Shown piece after piece: positions 1-9,398 of a DNA stretch of 64,000 nucleotides. The stretch is taken from NCBI GenBank assembly GCA_907163375.1, contig CAJQUW010000614.1, positions 248,001-312,000 on the forward strand, read 5' to 3'. The notes beneath the pieces are model-generated. The model saw only the letters and a program-made list of their open reading frames with translations. It searched no databases and had not been told where the DNA came from. The position numbers and the translations under genes are program-made. Every line of letters begins with the position of its first letter. The first letter of the stretch is position 1. Source of the stretch: Prostheceraeus crozeri (lineage: Eukaryota > Platyhelminthes > Polycladida > Euryleptidae).

Positions 1-317
1 AATAATAAAAGTAAACAAACTGTTGATTGGTCATTGTCTTCATTATTCGGGTATTTAGATTACACTAAAATATCATATCAATTAAAGTTCAAATTAATAA
101 TTCATCGCACTGAAAATAATGAATCAATATTTCATGGAAAGGCTGGGGAGAAAGCATATTTAAAAATTGATAGACTTGAATGGTGGATCAAGCATATTAC
201 TCCTAGTTTAGAGGTTGAAACAACTATTACGAAAAGATTAAATACGAACAAACCGATTCCAGCAAGTTTTATGAAGCGTACTGCGAGTTCTGTCACTTTT
301 ACTGAACAAAGATTTAA
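1..317 (+). pseudogene. Polinton major capsid gene, upstream part
   Basis: The frame is open from the first base of the window, so the gene starts further left. The residues resemble the middle of the Polinton double jelly-roll capsid protein, the family often annotated as F54H12.2-like in animal genomes. It stops at a piggyBac insertion that duplicated TTAA at 314-317 and 2957-2960. The downstream part of the same gene lies beyond that insertion. As a fossil it is broken by the insertion. The identification rests on the downstream part and on the neighbouring integrase and protease. Confidence 0.7.
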
Positions 318-2956
318 CCCTCGGGAGGTTTAAAATTCGCTATTCCATTTCGTGAAAATCTGGGTCCACGTGGACCCAGAAGATTTATTTTCACAATCAA
401 GCACAATTAGTACAGAAAGTACGAGTCACAGAGTTCGAATGTTCATCACAACAGTGATTCCCACACCGAGCACAGGTTTTTCTCGTTTTCCGATCTTTCT
501 TCCACCCGCAGAGTTGACATCTGTCTTTTTTTCGTGTTGCTCTCTCAACATCCACCTTTGCTTCGATGATTGGCCGTGGCACGTCTTTTGACTCCAAAAA
601 TGGCTTGACCAGCTCCTCTCCTAAGCATCGCAGAAATTGTCTTCTTTTGTGAGGCTTGTCTCTTCCCCAATGAGGATCAATTTCGCAATTCAACACATAT
701 GCATTTATCCCACACAAATCCAAGAGGTTGCAAAACACGATTGTGTGCCATCTTCGGCTGATGTATTTCACCGTATATGTCGCCACCATTTGGCCAGCTT
801 TATCTACACCTCCTTTGGTCGCATTGTAGTCTTATCATTTCTGGAACCTTTCGGTCAGTCTGTTGATCAACAACTGGCTCTTGATGGAAGGTGCTCAAAA
901 GAAGGACACAATCATTTTTCTTGCATTTGTAACTGAGGAGGCATGTTTGATCTTCGAGGTTGAATCGGAAATCTGAAGAGTAAACAGCACGGCCCTGTAG
1001 ATTCTTCATCTGCGGAGGAACTTCTCGTCTGTTTTTCCTCAGAGTTCCTAACAAAGTCATGCCTTTTGAGCGGAGAGAGCGTGCGAGCTTCAAAGAAGTA
1101 AAGAAATTGTCAGTTTTTATGTGTCTTCCAGAATTTTCTAGAGAGCTGGTCAAATCCATGACAACACGTTCTCCAAGTCCGTGATGACTGGGATTGTCTT
1201 CTTTGCCTGTGTACATTTGTAGATTGTAACAAAAATAATTGTTGGCATCGCACAACAGCCAGAACTTAAGTCCATACCTTGATGGTTTGCTTGGCATATA
1301 TTGCTTATATGCACAGCGACCTCTGAAAGGATATAGTTCCTCATCAATGGTAAGAAATGCACCAGGCACATACGATTTTTGACAGTTGTTCGTGAAACCA
1401 TCCAAAAGAAGACGAACCGCTGCTAATTTGTCTCGCAGTTGTCGAGCAGCCCTTGTTTCAGGATTGTCAAAACGAAGCATGATACGTAACTCTTTGAATC
1501 TTGAATGGCTCATTGTTATTTTGAAGATGGGCCTTCCGTGTTCTTTCGACCACAGCTCTTCAGTACTCTCCATGTGAGAACGATACACGCCGCGTAGATA
1601 TAACAGGCCAATGAAGGCTAACATTTCTTCCATCGAAGCGTCCGTCCATGCTGCACCTTTGATAGATCTCCCTCGCCGATTTGTCTATTTTAGTATTGTC
1701 TCCATCATATCGTGATCAAACAAAATTTCCCAGCTATTTATAATAGTATTTGGCGCGCGAATATGCCGCAGAGAGTAACTTGTAAGACCTGGTGCTGGTC
1801 TAAGCAGATTCTCTCTTCGCTCCCTGCCACGTCTCTGTTCTTGAGGTAGGAGAGAAGTCCATTGCTCTCCATCAGCGGATGAAATATTCACTTGATTGCC
1901 GATTGCTTGGTTAATGGATACGTCGTCATCAGAAGGTGAAATATTGTCACTTTCATCGATATCAGATGAACCAGATGATTCACTGGAGTCCTCCGTGTCA
2001 TTCGCAGATGAAGAAGCTTCGGGAACGTCTTCCTGCGCGCCCCTCAATAATCTCAAAGCTTCAACTTTTGAGCTCCGTTGTGAGCGTTCCGCCATCTTCG
2101 CTCGTAGCATAAAACAGCAGTGCGGTGTAATGACAGAACGGCCTGCCTGCGCGGTCTCATAGCCAAGCGCAGGCAGGGAGCATTGTTCACGCGTCACATC
2201 AAAATCGATTTCATTAGTTCGTCACAGTTGCACCTGCGTGCGACAATAGCGACGATAGCAAAAGCTTTGAAGCAAAGCGAAGTTTCAGCTGCGTTATCCC
2301 GTGTGTCTTTGTGTGCAGGGAAGGAGTGTGCGTGTGTCTGTGTGCAGCCAATAAGCACTACCGCTATTCCGATGCTTCATTATCTACTGTTTCGCATTGT
2401 ATCAGGCGAGTTGAGGCGGCCCAATCGGCCTGGGCAGATCGACAAACTAATCGATGGAATCGTTTGCAAGTGCGCCTGTGATTTCAACGTCTCCAAAATC
2501 TGACCAGTTGTCAGCCTTTGAAGTGCATGGCGTTAAGGCTAAAAATAGAAAAAATGCTACACATCGTGAGCGCGTGACGATAGCTGCCTTCACGAATATG
2601 ACGGTCAGGATAAGGCTAAGATATAGCGTCGCTAAGGATACGGGAAATCCTTATCTGGTTTCACGAATACGGGCCTTTGTTATTTGGAATAGCAGTGACT
2701 GAATTTCTGCGCTATGACGACCGATGAAACGAATCAGTGTGACTGGGTCCAGCTGGACCCATAGATTTACTAAAAGGTTTGCGATGTATTGCAATTATTT
2801 AAACAACAGCTAATACATTTTCACTTGGCAGTTATAATTGACATATCGATACAGATAAAGTCCAGTGATATCAATAATAAATAATGAAAACTTAATAAAT
2901 AACAGCAAGTGATCTGGAAAAATGGGTCCACGTGGACCCAGAAAACCCCCCGAGGG
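318..2956 (-). mobile_element. piggyBac transposon inserted in the Polinton capsid gene
   Basis: The ends are inverted repeats starting CCCTCGGGAGGTTT on the left and CCCTCGGGGGGTTT on the right (one mismatch in 14). They are flanked by a TTAA duplication at 314-317 and 2957-2960, which is diagnostic for piggyBac. Just inside both ends sits the same 16-bp palindrome GGGTCCACGTGGACCC (362-377 and 2924-2939), with a variant at 2745-2760; these are probable transposase-binding sites. The 2.6-kb unit carries one transposase gene on the minus strand with two lesions, so this copy is likely inactive but young. Noncoding sequence between about 2200 and 2956 is the 5' side of the element. Confidence 0.95.
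397..2095 (-). pseudogene. piggyBac transposase, two lesions
   Basis: The start chosen is the ATG at 2095, which opens with MAERSQRSSK and an acidic serine-rich N-terminus, as usual in piggyBac proteins; an in-frame ATG further up at 2197 is less likely. The reading runs to 1685, meets an in-frame TAG at 1682-1684, continues in the same frame to about 815, then needs a one-base shift into the frame ending at 397. The DDE core shows the first Asp in LTIDEELYPFRG and the second in HIKTDNFFTS. The third lies in the GGVD motif just after the frameshift. The C-terminus (about 397-520) is a cysteine-rich RING/PHD-like domain with repeated CxxC pairs, the part that binds the palindromic end sequences in known piggyBacs. 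Without the two lesions the length would be near the family norm of roughly 570 residues. Confidence 0.9.
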
Positions 2957-3409
2957 TTAACTGGCATTTCACTAGAACATCAAATACTCCAAGATATTTT
3001 TTACTCACTTTTCAAAAGAATGAAACACCTAGTTTTGATAAGAACAATAGTCTTTTCCATATTAATTCAATTCGAAGTTTACAAATTTCATTAAATCAAA
3101 CACGTTATCCTATTGATCCATTGAGATTTAATGACGCCAATAATCAGTTTATGGAAGGATATGACGCTTATAGAAATCTATGTCGAGAATTTGGAGTTGA
3201 AGCACAATTAACTCCTGTAGATTGGAAGAATTTATATCCTGTTTTATGCTTTGATTTAAGTGCACAATCGGAATGTTATTAAGAATGGTTGTGATGTCAC
3301 AATTAATATTGAAAAGACAAATTCCACGGCATCATTGATGGCTTATGGTTTATTGCTAGAAGATGTAGAACATTCAATTGAAATTCTTAACAGAAAGATG
3401 GTTAGGATC
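2957..3409 (+). pseudogene. Polinton major capsid gene, downstream part
   Basis: This region reads as the second half of the double jelly-roll capsid protein. Features shared with Polinton capsids are the aromatic-rich RYFLLTFQKNE stretch, a YPIDPLRFNDANNQF-like strand, the LYPVLCFDLSAQ strand and a late AYGLLLEDVEHSIEI strand. The trimeric product of this family forms the icosahedral shell. It follows the piggyBac insertion directly and is itself followed by a small inverted-repeat element. As a fossil it looks broken, with about one further break besides the insertion. Confidence 0.75.
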
Positions 3410-3888
3410 GGTTACACTAGACGAAATGACTTGCTAAGTCTTACTAAGTCTGATCAGATTCTTGCAAAGTCTGATAAGAACTTATTTTATTTAAGATCTT
3501 ACATTTCCTGACCAGAAAGTACCCGACTTACTAAGTCCTATATTTTGCAAAATAAGATCTTTTCAGATCTTACCAGCTGATAATTGAAATTAAAAAAGTG
3601 AACTGAAATTTAAAACTTGAAGTCCGATTACAGTGCGAAGATCAGACGATATCAATGGTTTTAGTTCTTAAATGATCTTGCTGGAACATCAGTGCACTAT
3701 ATATATGTAGAGAAACGCAAAATATAAGACTTTTTTCTACTCAAAAGATTTCTAAAAATCACAAATAAGATCCTATCAGATCTGATCAGATTTGCTAATA
3801 AGACTTAGCACGACTGGTACTTTCTGGTCAGAACTTGTAAGACTTCCTTAGTAAGATTAAGTAAGTCATTTCGTCTAGTGCAGTAACC
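3410..3888. mobile_element. 479-bp MITE with about 100-bp inverted ends
   Basis: The two ends are inverted copies: GGTTACACTAGACGAAATGA on the left and GGTTACTGCACTAGACGAAA read inward from the right. Similarity continues for roughly 100 bases through a CTGACCAGAAAGTA block. The middle is AT-rich and noncoding. A clear target duplication was not found; GATCGG occurs near both flanks but not directly at the ends. The superfamily is unknown. It lies at the end of the Polinton capsid gene. Confidence 0.7.
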
Positions 3889-3913
3889 TGAACAAAAGTG
3901 ATCGGCTAAAGCC

Positions 3914-3967
3914 TCTGAACAATGTTCTATAGGTTATTAATCTGAACAAAGTTCTATAGGTTAATAA
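3914..3967. repeat. 27-bp direct repeat, two copies
   Basis: Two adjacent copies begin TCTGAACAA and share the core GTTCTATAGGTTA. They lie between the MITE and the small hydrophobic Polinton gene, so they may sit in that gene's promoter. Confidence 0.6.
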
Positions 3968-3998
3968 CCTAAGACTATAAATTTTTTATTAAAAACTG

Positions 3999-4361
3999 GT
4001 GCAAGTGAATAATAATAAAACGGTTGAATTAAAACTACGTAACATCATTGACAAAAATACCCCTAAAACTATTACTATTGACAAAAAGAAGTATTACATA
4101 AGTAAACCAATGATAGAGAATATTAAATTACAAGAAGAAAAGAATGGTGGTATTCTCCCATTAATTCCACTAATAATAGGAGGTATAGCAGCAGCAGGAA
4201 GTGTTGCAGGAGGGACAGCTGGTATTGTCCAGGCGCAGGCAGTAAATAAAAATAAATCAGAGAAGGCAGCATTAGAAGAACAAAAACGACATAATAGGGA
4301 GTTAGAGAAAGCGGCTAGGGGTGAGGGAATAGTAGATAATTTCATTAGTAAATTAAACTAA
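3999..4361 (+). CDS. Small hydrophobic Polinton protein
   Basis: The 120-residue open frame starts at ATG 3999. The N-terminal half is basic and polar. Residues about 52-74 are a glycine/alanine-rich hydrophobic stretch (LPLIPLIIGGIAAAGS...), a likely membrane segment. It is followed by a charged helix rich in Lys, Glu and Ala that could form a coiled coil. Small proteins of this build are common beside Polinton capsid and integrase genes and are suspected to be minor virion or membrane-active proteins. It has the same strand and neighbourhood as the capsid and PLA2/integrase genes. Function is inferred from position and build only. Confidence 0.55.
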   Translation: MQVNNNKTVELKLRNIIDKNTPKTITIDKKKYYISKPMIENIKLQEEKNGGILPLIPLIIGGIAAAGSVAGGTAGIVQAQAVNKNKSEKAALEEQKRHNRELEKAARGEGIVDNFISKLN

Positions 4362-4494
4362 GTTGATGAAGGGAAACGAGTTCTTAAAAATGTACTACAT
4401 AATATTGATGATTTAATTGAAATAAAAGAAACTAAAGATGGTTCTGGAATATATCTAGGTCCTAGTATGGTGTGATAAGATTTAATCTTCAAAA

Positions 4495-5721
4495 ATGTCT
4501 CTGGATAAACTTAAATTTTCTAATTTAGATTTATTAAATTTTAGCTTAAACCAGAACCGCTGCCATAATGAAGGTGACATACAAAAAGCATTAGAAAACT
4601 TTCCTGGCTTTATTTGGAGTAAATATTCGAAAGAGAAGCATTTACCTGGACATAATTTTACTGGCCCCGGCACAAGATTAGATTTAAGATTAAACGATGA
4701 TAATACACCTAGAGAAAATAGTAAACCAATAAACAGAGTAGATGCAGCAGCTTATAGACACGATCTAGCATATCGAAATCATGACCTAAGTTCTCGACAT
4801 GAAGCAGATAAGATAAGGATTCAAGAATTAGATAGTATTCAGAATCCTTCCTTTAGAGAAAGAATTGAAAGAATGCTTGTTAGGAAAGCTTTACAAGCAA
4901 AAATGCTTTTTGGCCAGGGGATGGATGAAACCTACGCGTCCGAAATCCACAAGGAATATAGAAAGCCGAAATATCTATTGAAAGTAAAAGTATTTAATAA
5001 AGATGATATTTGGAGTGCAGATCTAATCAATATGCCGAATGAAAGAGGGTTTAAGTACGCATTGACCGTTATAGATTTATATACACGATGCGCTTGGGCA
5101 AAGCCTTTAAAAAACAAAAGTGGTCTGTCAGTTAAATATGCGTTTGAAGAAATCTTTAAAGAAAGTTTTAGAAAGCCAAAGAAGCTGTTCGCTGATAAAG
5201 GATCTGAATTTTACAATAGAAATGTTAAGCCACTATTTGAAACCGTTTATTCAACTGAAAATGCTGGAAAGGCCGTAGTGATAGAAAGATTTAATAGAAC
5301 GCTAAAAGGTAAGATCTTCAAGAAATTTACAGAACAAGGCAATCAGAAATGGTTGAAGATACTACCAGGAATTGTAGATCAGTGCAATAATAAAGTTCAT
5401 TCAGGTATTGAAGAAACTCCAAAGAAGGCTTCTGACGATCCTGATTTGATACGAAAGAAAATATTCGAAAATAATCATTCGAATGAGAGTAATCCGAATT
5501 TCCAGAAACGTAAGACGAAATTCAAAATTGGAGATAGAGTGCGAATATTCAAGTATAAAAATAAATTCGAGAAAGGTTTTGTTGGCTATTGGACTAAAGA
5601 GATATTTGTAGTTTCTAAAATAAACCAAACTCATCCGATTACTTATGAAATTAATGATTTAGATAATGATGAAATCAGAGGCAGATTTTATCAAAACGAA
5701 TTACAAATAACTGATTTTTAA
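4495..5721 (+). CDS. PLA2-like region fused in frame to Polinton integrase
   Basis: One 408-residue open frame. Residues about 45-145 resemble the PLA2-like domain of parvovirus and Polinton-type minor capsid proteins: a GPGT loop after LPGHNF, then an HDLAY helix motif, then an alpha-helical tail. Known domains of this kind disrupt membranes during entry. From about residue 150 the frame continues as a retroviral-type integrase core: WSADLI (first Asp), ADKGSEF (second Asp), ERFNRTLK (Glu). It ends with an SH3/chromo-like tail containing GDRVRIFKYKNKFEKGF. The integrase joins element ends to host DNA. In most Polintons I know of, these two activities are separate genes, so the fusion is unusual. 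The frame looks open throughout. Confidence 0.8.
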   Translation: MSLDKLKFSNLDLLNFSLNQNRCHNEGDIQKALENFPGFIWSKYSKEKHLPGHNFTGPGTRLDLRLNDDNTPRENSKPINRVDAAAYRHDLAYRNHDLSSRHEADKIRIQELDSIQNPSFRERIERMLVRKALQAKMLFGQGMDETYASEIHKEYRKPKYLLKVKVFNKDDIWSADLINMPNERGFKYALTVIDLYTRCAWAKPLKNKSGLSVKYAFEEIFKESFRKPKKLFADKGSEFYNRNVKPLFETVYSTENAGKAVVIERFNRTLKGKIFKKFTEQGNQKWLKILPGIVDQCNNKVHSGIEETPKKASDDPDLIRKKIFENNHSNESNPNFQKRKTKFKIGDRVRIFKYKNKFEKGFVGYWTKEIFVVSKINQTHPITYEINDLDNDEIRGRFYQNELQITDF

Positions 5722-5824
5722 TTTTTGGAACTAAAGTTTTTCGGAAATTAAATTCCCTTATTCAATTCCCTTATTCAACTCCCTTATTCAATTCTAACAT
5801 AATATCAAGAAATGGTACTCCTTT

Positions 5825-6199
5825 TTACAATTTATATAAAACATAAATACATAATTGACCACAGTAAGTAGTTCCTGGTTTTTGAATTTGAAAAGTATTG
5901 TAGGTTCCATTGCCAAGTATTTCTCTAACTTCATTTTTTGGAGGCAATCCATATGAGTCGAAATAGTAATTGTCACCATTTTTATTTCTTTGTCCCGCAG
6001 ACCAATGTACTCCTTTTTGATCTGACGTGTGAAGATTTGTTACGAAATTTATAGATGGCTTGTTTTTTAGGAATTGTAATTCGTCTCTCATTAGGACATG
6101 AAAATTCTTCATTCCTAATCGATTAGCGATTTTCTTTAGGTCGAAATTTGTCGTGGTTCGTTTGCCATATATTTTTAAGAACTCAGTCAGACTTGTCAT
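5825..6199 (-). CDS. Adenain-like cysteine protease (Polinton PRO)
   Basis: A 124-residue frame on the minus strand, convergent with the integrase gene. It follows the adenovirus/Polinton maturation protease pattern: a His in GVHWSAG, an acidic residue in the FDSYG strand about 20 residues later, and a Cys in the TYCGQLC motif near the C-terminus. Proteases of this family cut capsid and core proteins during assembly. The size is compact but within the range for Polinton copies. Confidence 0.8.
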   Translation of the reverse strand: MTSLTEFLKIYGKRTTTNFDLKKIANRLGMKNFHVLMRDELQFLKNKPSINFVTNLHTSDQKGVHWSAGQRNKNGDNYYFDSYGLPPKNEVREILGNGTYNTFQIQKPGTTYCGQLCIYVLYKL

Positions 6200-6413
6200 T
6201 TTTCATAAAATAAATTGTTTCTATTATATTCCCGTAGATGTGAAATTAAAAACAACACATGGATATTTCAATTTGGGTAGCATATTTACAAAATGCATCT
6301 GCACAAGTCAACAAATATTGCATGAATATGTATATTACGAATTTTCGTTCTACAGTAAAATAAAATAAAATCAACTACTACTATCTAACTTCTTTACAAC
6401 AATCGTCTACTAA

Positions 6414-6878
6414 CTATAATATTACAAATTTCTGTCCACGCGTGGACAAGGTTTCATTGGATGAGAGAAAAATGACGTCATATAACAACATAATGAAAAT
6501 TAATGAAAATGATTGATAACAAAAGCTTTCATATTTCCGTAGACAATCTCCTAACAATGAGTCTCTTAAGGAATCCACAAATTCATGTGGGGTAGATAAA
6601 CACGTCGGTAATTGATGATGAAGGTTGTCAATCTTTTCGCCCCTTTCTCTTTCTTTCGTTTCTTTCACGAGTAAGCGTTTTGCTTTTCTTCTCCGTTTTC
6701 TCTCCTTATCAAAAAATGCAGGGTTAAAAATATTAGGAAATTTACCCATTTGTTCAATGATAAAAGTGTTATATTCTTCCTTCTTGTCATTGGAAATATA
6801 TCGTTTCGAAATTTCTGCAAATAACTCCGGAAACGCAGCAATAATGTTTGACTGCTCTTCGATAACTTCTTGTGTCAT
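6414..6878 (-). CDS. Unrecognised minus-strand frame within the Polinton
   Basis: A 154-residue frame, upstream of the protease gene on the same strand. The first 60 residues look protein-like (FPELFAEISKRYI, then MGKFPNIFNPAFF) and are followed by a very basic stretch, RKRRRKAKRLL. The C-terminal third is less convincing. I do not recognise the family. It may be a Polinton accessory gene or the remnant of another insertion; the palindrome GTCCACGCGTGGAC at 6433-6446 near its 3' end recalls piggyBac-type end palindromes. Confidence 0.3.
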   Translation of the reverse strand: MTQEVIEEQSNIIAAFPELFAEISKRYISNDKKEEYNTFIIEQMGKFPNIFNPAFFDKERKRRRKAKRLLVKETKERERGEKIDNLHHQLPTCLSTPHEFVDSLRDSLLGDCLRKYESFCYQSFSLIFIMLLYDVIFLSSNETLSTRGQKFVIL

Positions 6879-7028
6879 GACTGAACACAGCAGCGCACAC
6901 GATACAATGACAGAAGAGAGAGAAATGAAACAGTACAGCTGGCAGATGCTTTGACTTCATGCGGATGTGATGACGCGCTGGTAAGAATTAAAACAACTTG
7001 CCTAACGTACAACTAAAGTCTAATTGTA

Positions 7029-7129
7029 TCACAAAGCTGTAGCAACAACAGGAATTGTAAAAACGCCAGAAGATGAAATGACAATAGTGAGAGCGCCTAA
7101 AGAAATTGTTAAAAATGCTCCAACGCCTT
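7029..7129 (-). pseudogene. Polinton small hydrophobic gene, part left of the 8.4-kb insertion
   Basis: Read on the minus strand, this short stretch gives a hydrophobic Gly/Ser/Ile/Val-rich peptide of the kind seen in Polinton membrane-active proteins. It ends exactly at the TT duplication bordering the 8.4-kb element. The other part of the same gene lies at 15543-15728. The gene is interrupted by the insertion. Confidence 0.5.
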
Positions 7130-7450
7130 CCCGGCTAACAAAGTACGTATCTGCTACGTAGTGGGGGAGTAGCAGAAACCAATAAAAATGGCGGCATAGG
7201 CCACGTTCCTGCTACGTAGCATGGTGCTACTTGTTGCTACCAATTGAAACGTTGCCGCCACTGAATTAACCTTATAATGCAACCTACCGCTACGCTGAAG
7301 CACCAATTGCTACCGGTATGCTACGTAGCAGAACCTTGTGTTACTCTACCTACGTATCTGCTACCGGATGCCACGTAGTGCTACGGCGACGCTACGTAAT
7401 TGCTACTAATCACCACCAACTGCTACACTGGCGCTACGCTACATTTTATC
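7130..7450. repeat. Left arm: clustered TGCTACGTAG-like words
   Basis: The palindromic core TACGTA or CTACGTAG recurs many times as GCTACGTAG, GCTACGTAGC, CCTACGTATC, GCCACGTAG, GCTACGTAAT and GCTACGC. The spacing is irregular, so this is a binding-site-like cluster rather than a tandem array. The right arm at about 15218-15542 has the same words. Confidence 0.75.
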
Positions 7451-8292
7451 AGATCCTTACTGGCGAAAGTGCACCTCAATCAATACACAGTCCAACTTAC
7501 CCACAGCCACAGCTATGTAACTATGAAAATCAGAATGCGATATTCCGGAATAGCGAAAAACAAACCATCACACAAACGATATTATTCGAACACATATGCA
7601 CACATTATCAAATGTCTTTACTCAGGCACTTGATCGTCTTCCACATCACCCGCTACGTCCGCCATCTCAACCCTGCTCCGAGAAAGTCTTCTGGGTGCTT
7701 GTTATAGCCAGTTCCCCACAAGGACCTTGATCCTGGCATTTCCATTTTTGTAATGGAGTCTTCTCATTGCCTCTGAAAAAGGATGATCAATTCTTAAAAA
7801 GGGTACTCCAATGCATTTGAGATTATAACAAAATAAAACTTATGTCTGATAGACACTTAGACACCACTTAGTTTGGAATACTCGTACGTTCAATTCGTAC
7901 TAGAAAAAAGAATTTTCCTGTCTACTGAAGCTACATGGTTGGGTCAAGTTATGATGTAGCAAAATGCACTCTCTGATGAGATGCAACGTTTCAAGCTCAT
8001 TTATAAGCTTAGAATATCGACTTTGCTAATTTTAGCAGCTCTAACCACTTTGCAAGTTTTCAGTATAAATAGTAGCTGCTTTGAACAATGCAATTCGGCG
8101 GACATTTGATATGCGCTTTTTTGAATTTCCAAATTCAGTTCCTCCCACATTCACCGAAATCATAATAACCTCGACTTAGACTACGCAAAATTTCATCGAG
8201 GTCGGACAGAACAGTAGTCAGATAATTATAGAAACATTTTGCTATTCATAATGTTTTATTTCCTCCTTATTATTCATACTTATTTGCTCCTT
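7451..8292. other. Unremarkable interior of the 8.4-kb element
   Basis: AT-rich sequence with only short, low-complexity open frames. I see no coding signal, repeat or RNA gene in it. Confidence 0.5.
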
Positions 8293-8744
8293 CACTAGGT
8301 GACATGCCACGCTCAATCACGCGTAATTGCGCATGACCCCAAACATCCATGGCTATGCGGGATATTGCTGCAATATAAGTTATATAAGTTAGTATAGTTG
8401 GCAGTCCTGTTATACAGACTTTGCGTCTCATGTGTCTGCATGTATCAGAGGCTAAACAATGTGATAGGACCTCAATTTCATGCTCAGGGAAAACAGAGCA
8501 TGCCTAGCGATTCATCCGTGGTTCAAGCGGCAGCGCAGACAACCGTAGACGACGCGCAAACTATAAACGCTCGCCCGCGCGTATTCATAAACATTTCCCA
8601 TGTTTTAACAGCATCAGATCAAGTGATTTCTGAATCTTAGTGCAGCGCGTATGTCCGCGGGTAGAAGAATAGAATGTCCTTAACCACGGATGTTTGAGGT
8701 GTTCCGTAATTACGCATGAATCACGCGTGGCATGTCACCTAGTG
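8293..8744. mobile_element. CACTA-ended MITE
   Basis: Ends start CACTAGGTGACATGCCACGC and are perfectly inverted for 20 bases, with weaker similarity (GCGTAATT) beyond. CACTA ends are typical of the CMC/EnSpm superfamily. A 2-bp TT is found on both sides, but the 2-3 bp duplication of this family cannot be confirmed more firmly. The 452-bp interior has no transposase. Confidence 0.75.
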
Positions 8745-8788
8745 TTAATGCCTATTTCTCGGACATTTTTGGACATGATTATAATTAT

Positions 8789-9398
8789 AGCAAATACTAT
8801 GTAAAGATAGAAATAGCCCCTCCGCCAGGACGGGCTTTTTCATGGAACGAGACCGAAGATGAGACTTTCAACGAATGTTCTAAACCCTATGACTACTACG
8901 AAAATGCGCGCCTGCCGAGTTCTAGCGTGCTCCTTTACGCACACAAGTTCAAAGAAAAAGGACATGCTAATTGAAGGAAAATCGAAGTTTTCGACCGAAA
9001 TGTCGGTTTGGTGTGTTTGCCCTGACTATGCGAGATGTATTAATTAACTCAAGCGCTATATAGTTCTTGGCATGACATATCTTCAGGTCATGAAGTCATG
9101 TGATCATCTACCTTTGCCTACCAAGGCCAAACAAATTTGGATTCAACAAGCATCTTAGGAAGGTAAACGAATGAAATTTTGATCAAATTTCAGCTCAAAC
9201 CTTGAGCATCTATAACCACTCTTGCAAATATCGCATATTATTATCTTGTCTGTAGATCAAAGGAACACGTTAGAACTCGGAAGGCGCGCATTTTCGTAGT
9301 AGTCATAGGGTATATAACATTCTGTGTCTCATTCCATGCAGAGGCTCGTCCTGGAGGGACTATAAATACATTTCCATGTTTCCATATAGTATTTGTTG
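8789..9398. repeat. Fold-back element, about 150-bp arms
   Basis: The left arm (8790-8938) is an imperfect inverted copy of the right (9259-9398). Shared words include CCCTATGACTACTACG, AAAATGCGCGCC and CCGAGTTCTA. The loop is about 320 bases. It appears related to the fold-back element at 37066-37806, which shares a TCAAAGAAAAA(G)GACATG(C/T)TAAT block and a GAGAC...GAAAATGAGAC-like block. Confidence 0.75.

Noticed and set aside
3914-3967. CRISPR-like repeat pair
   Set aside because: Only two directly adjacent copies with no spacer, in animal DNA inside a Polinton; a simple tandem duplication.
7318-7707. 129-residue plus-strand frame in the left TACGTA arm
   Set aside because: Composition reflects the TGCTACGTAG words; no domain and no partner frame in the right arm.
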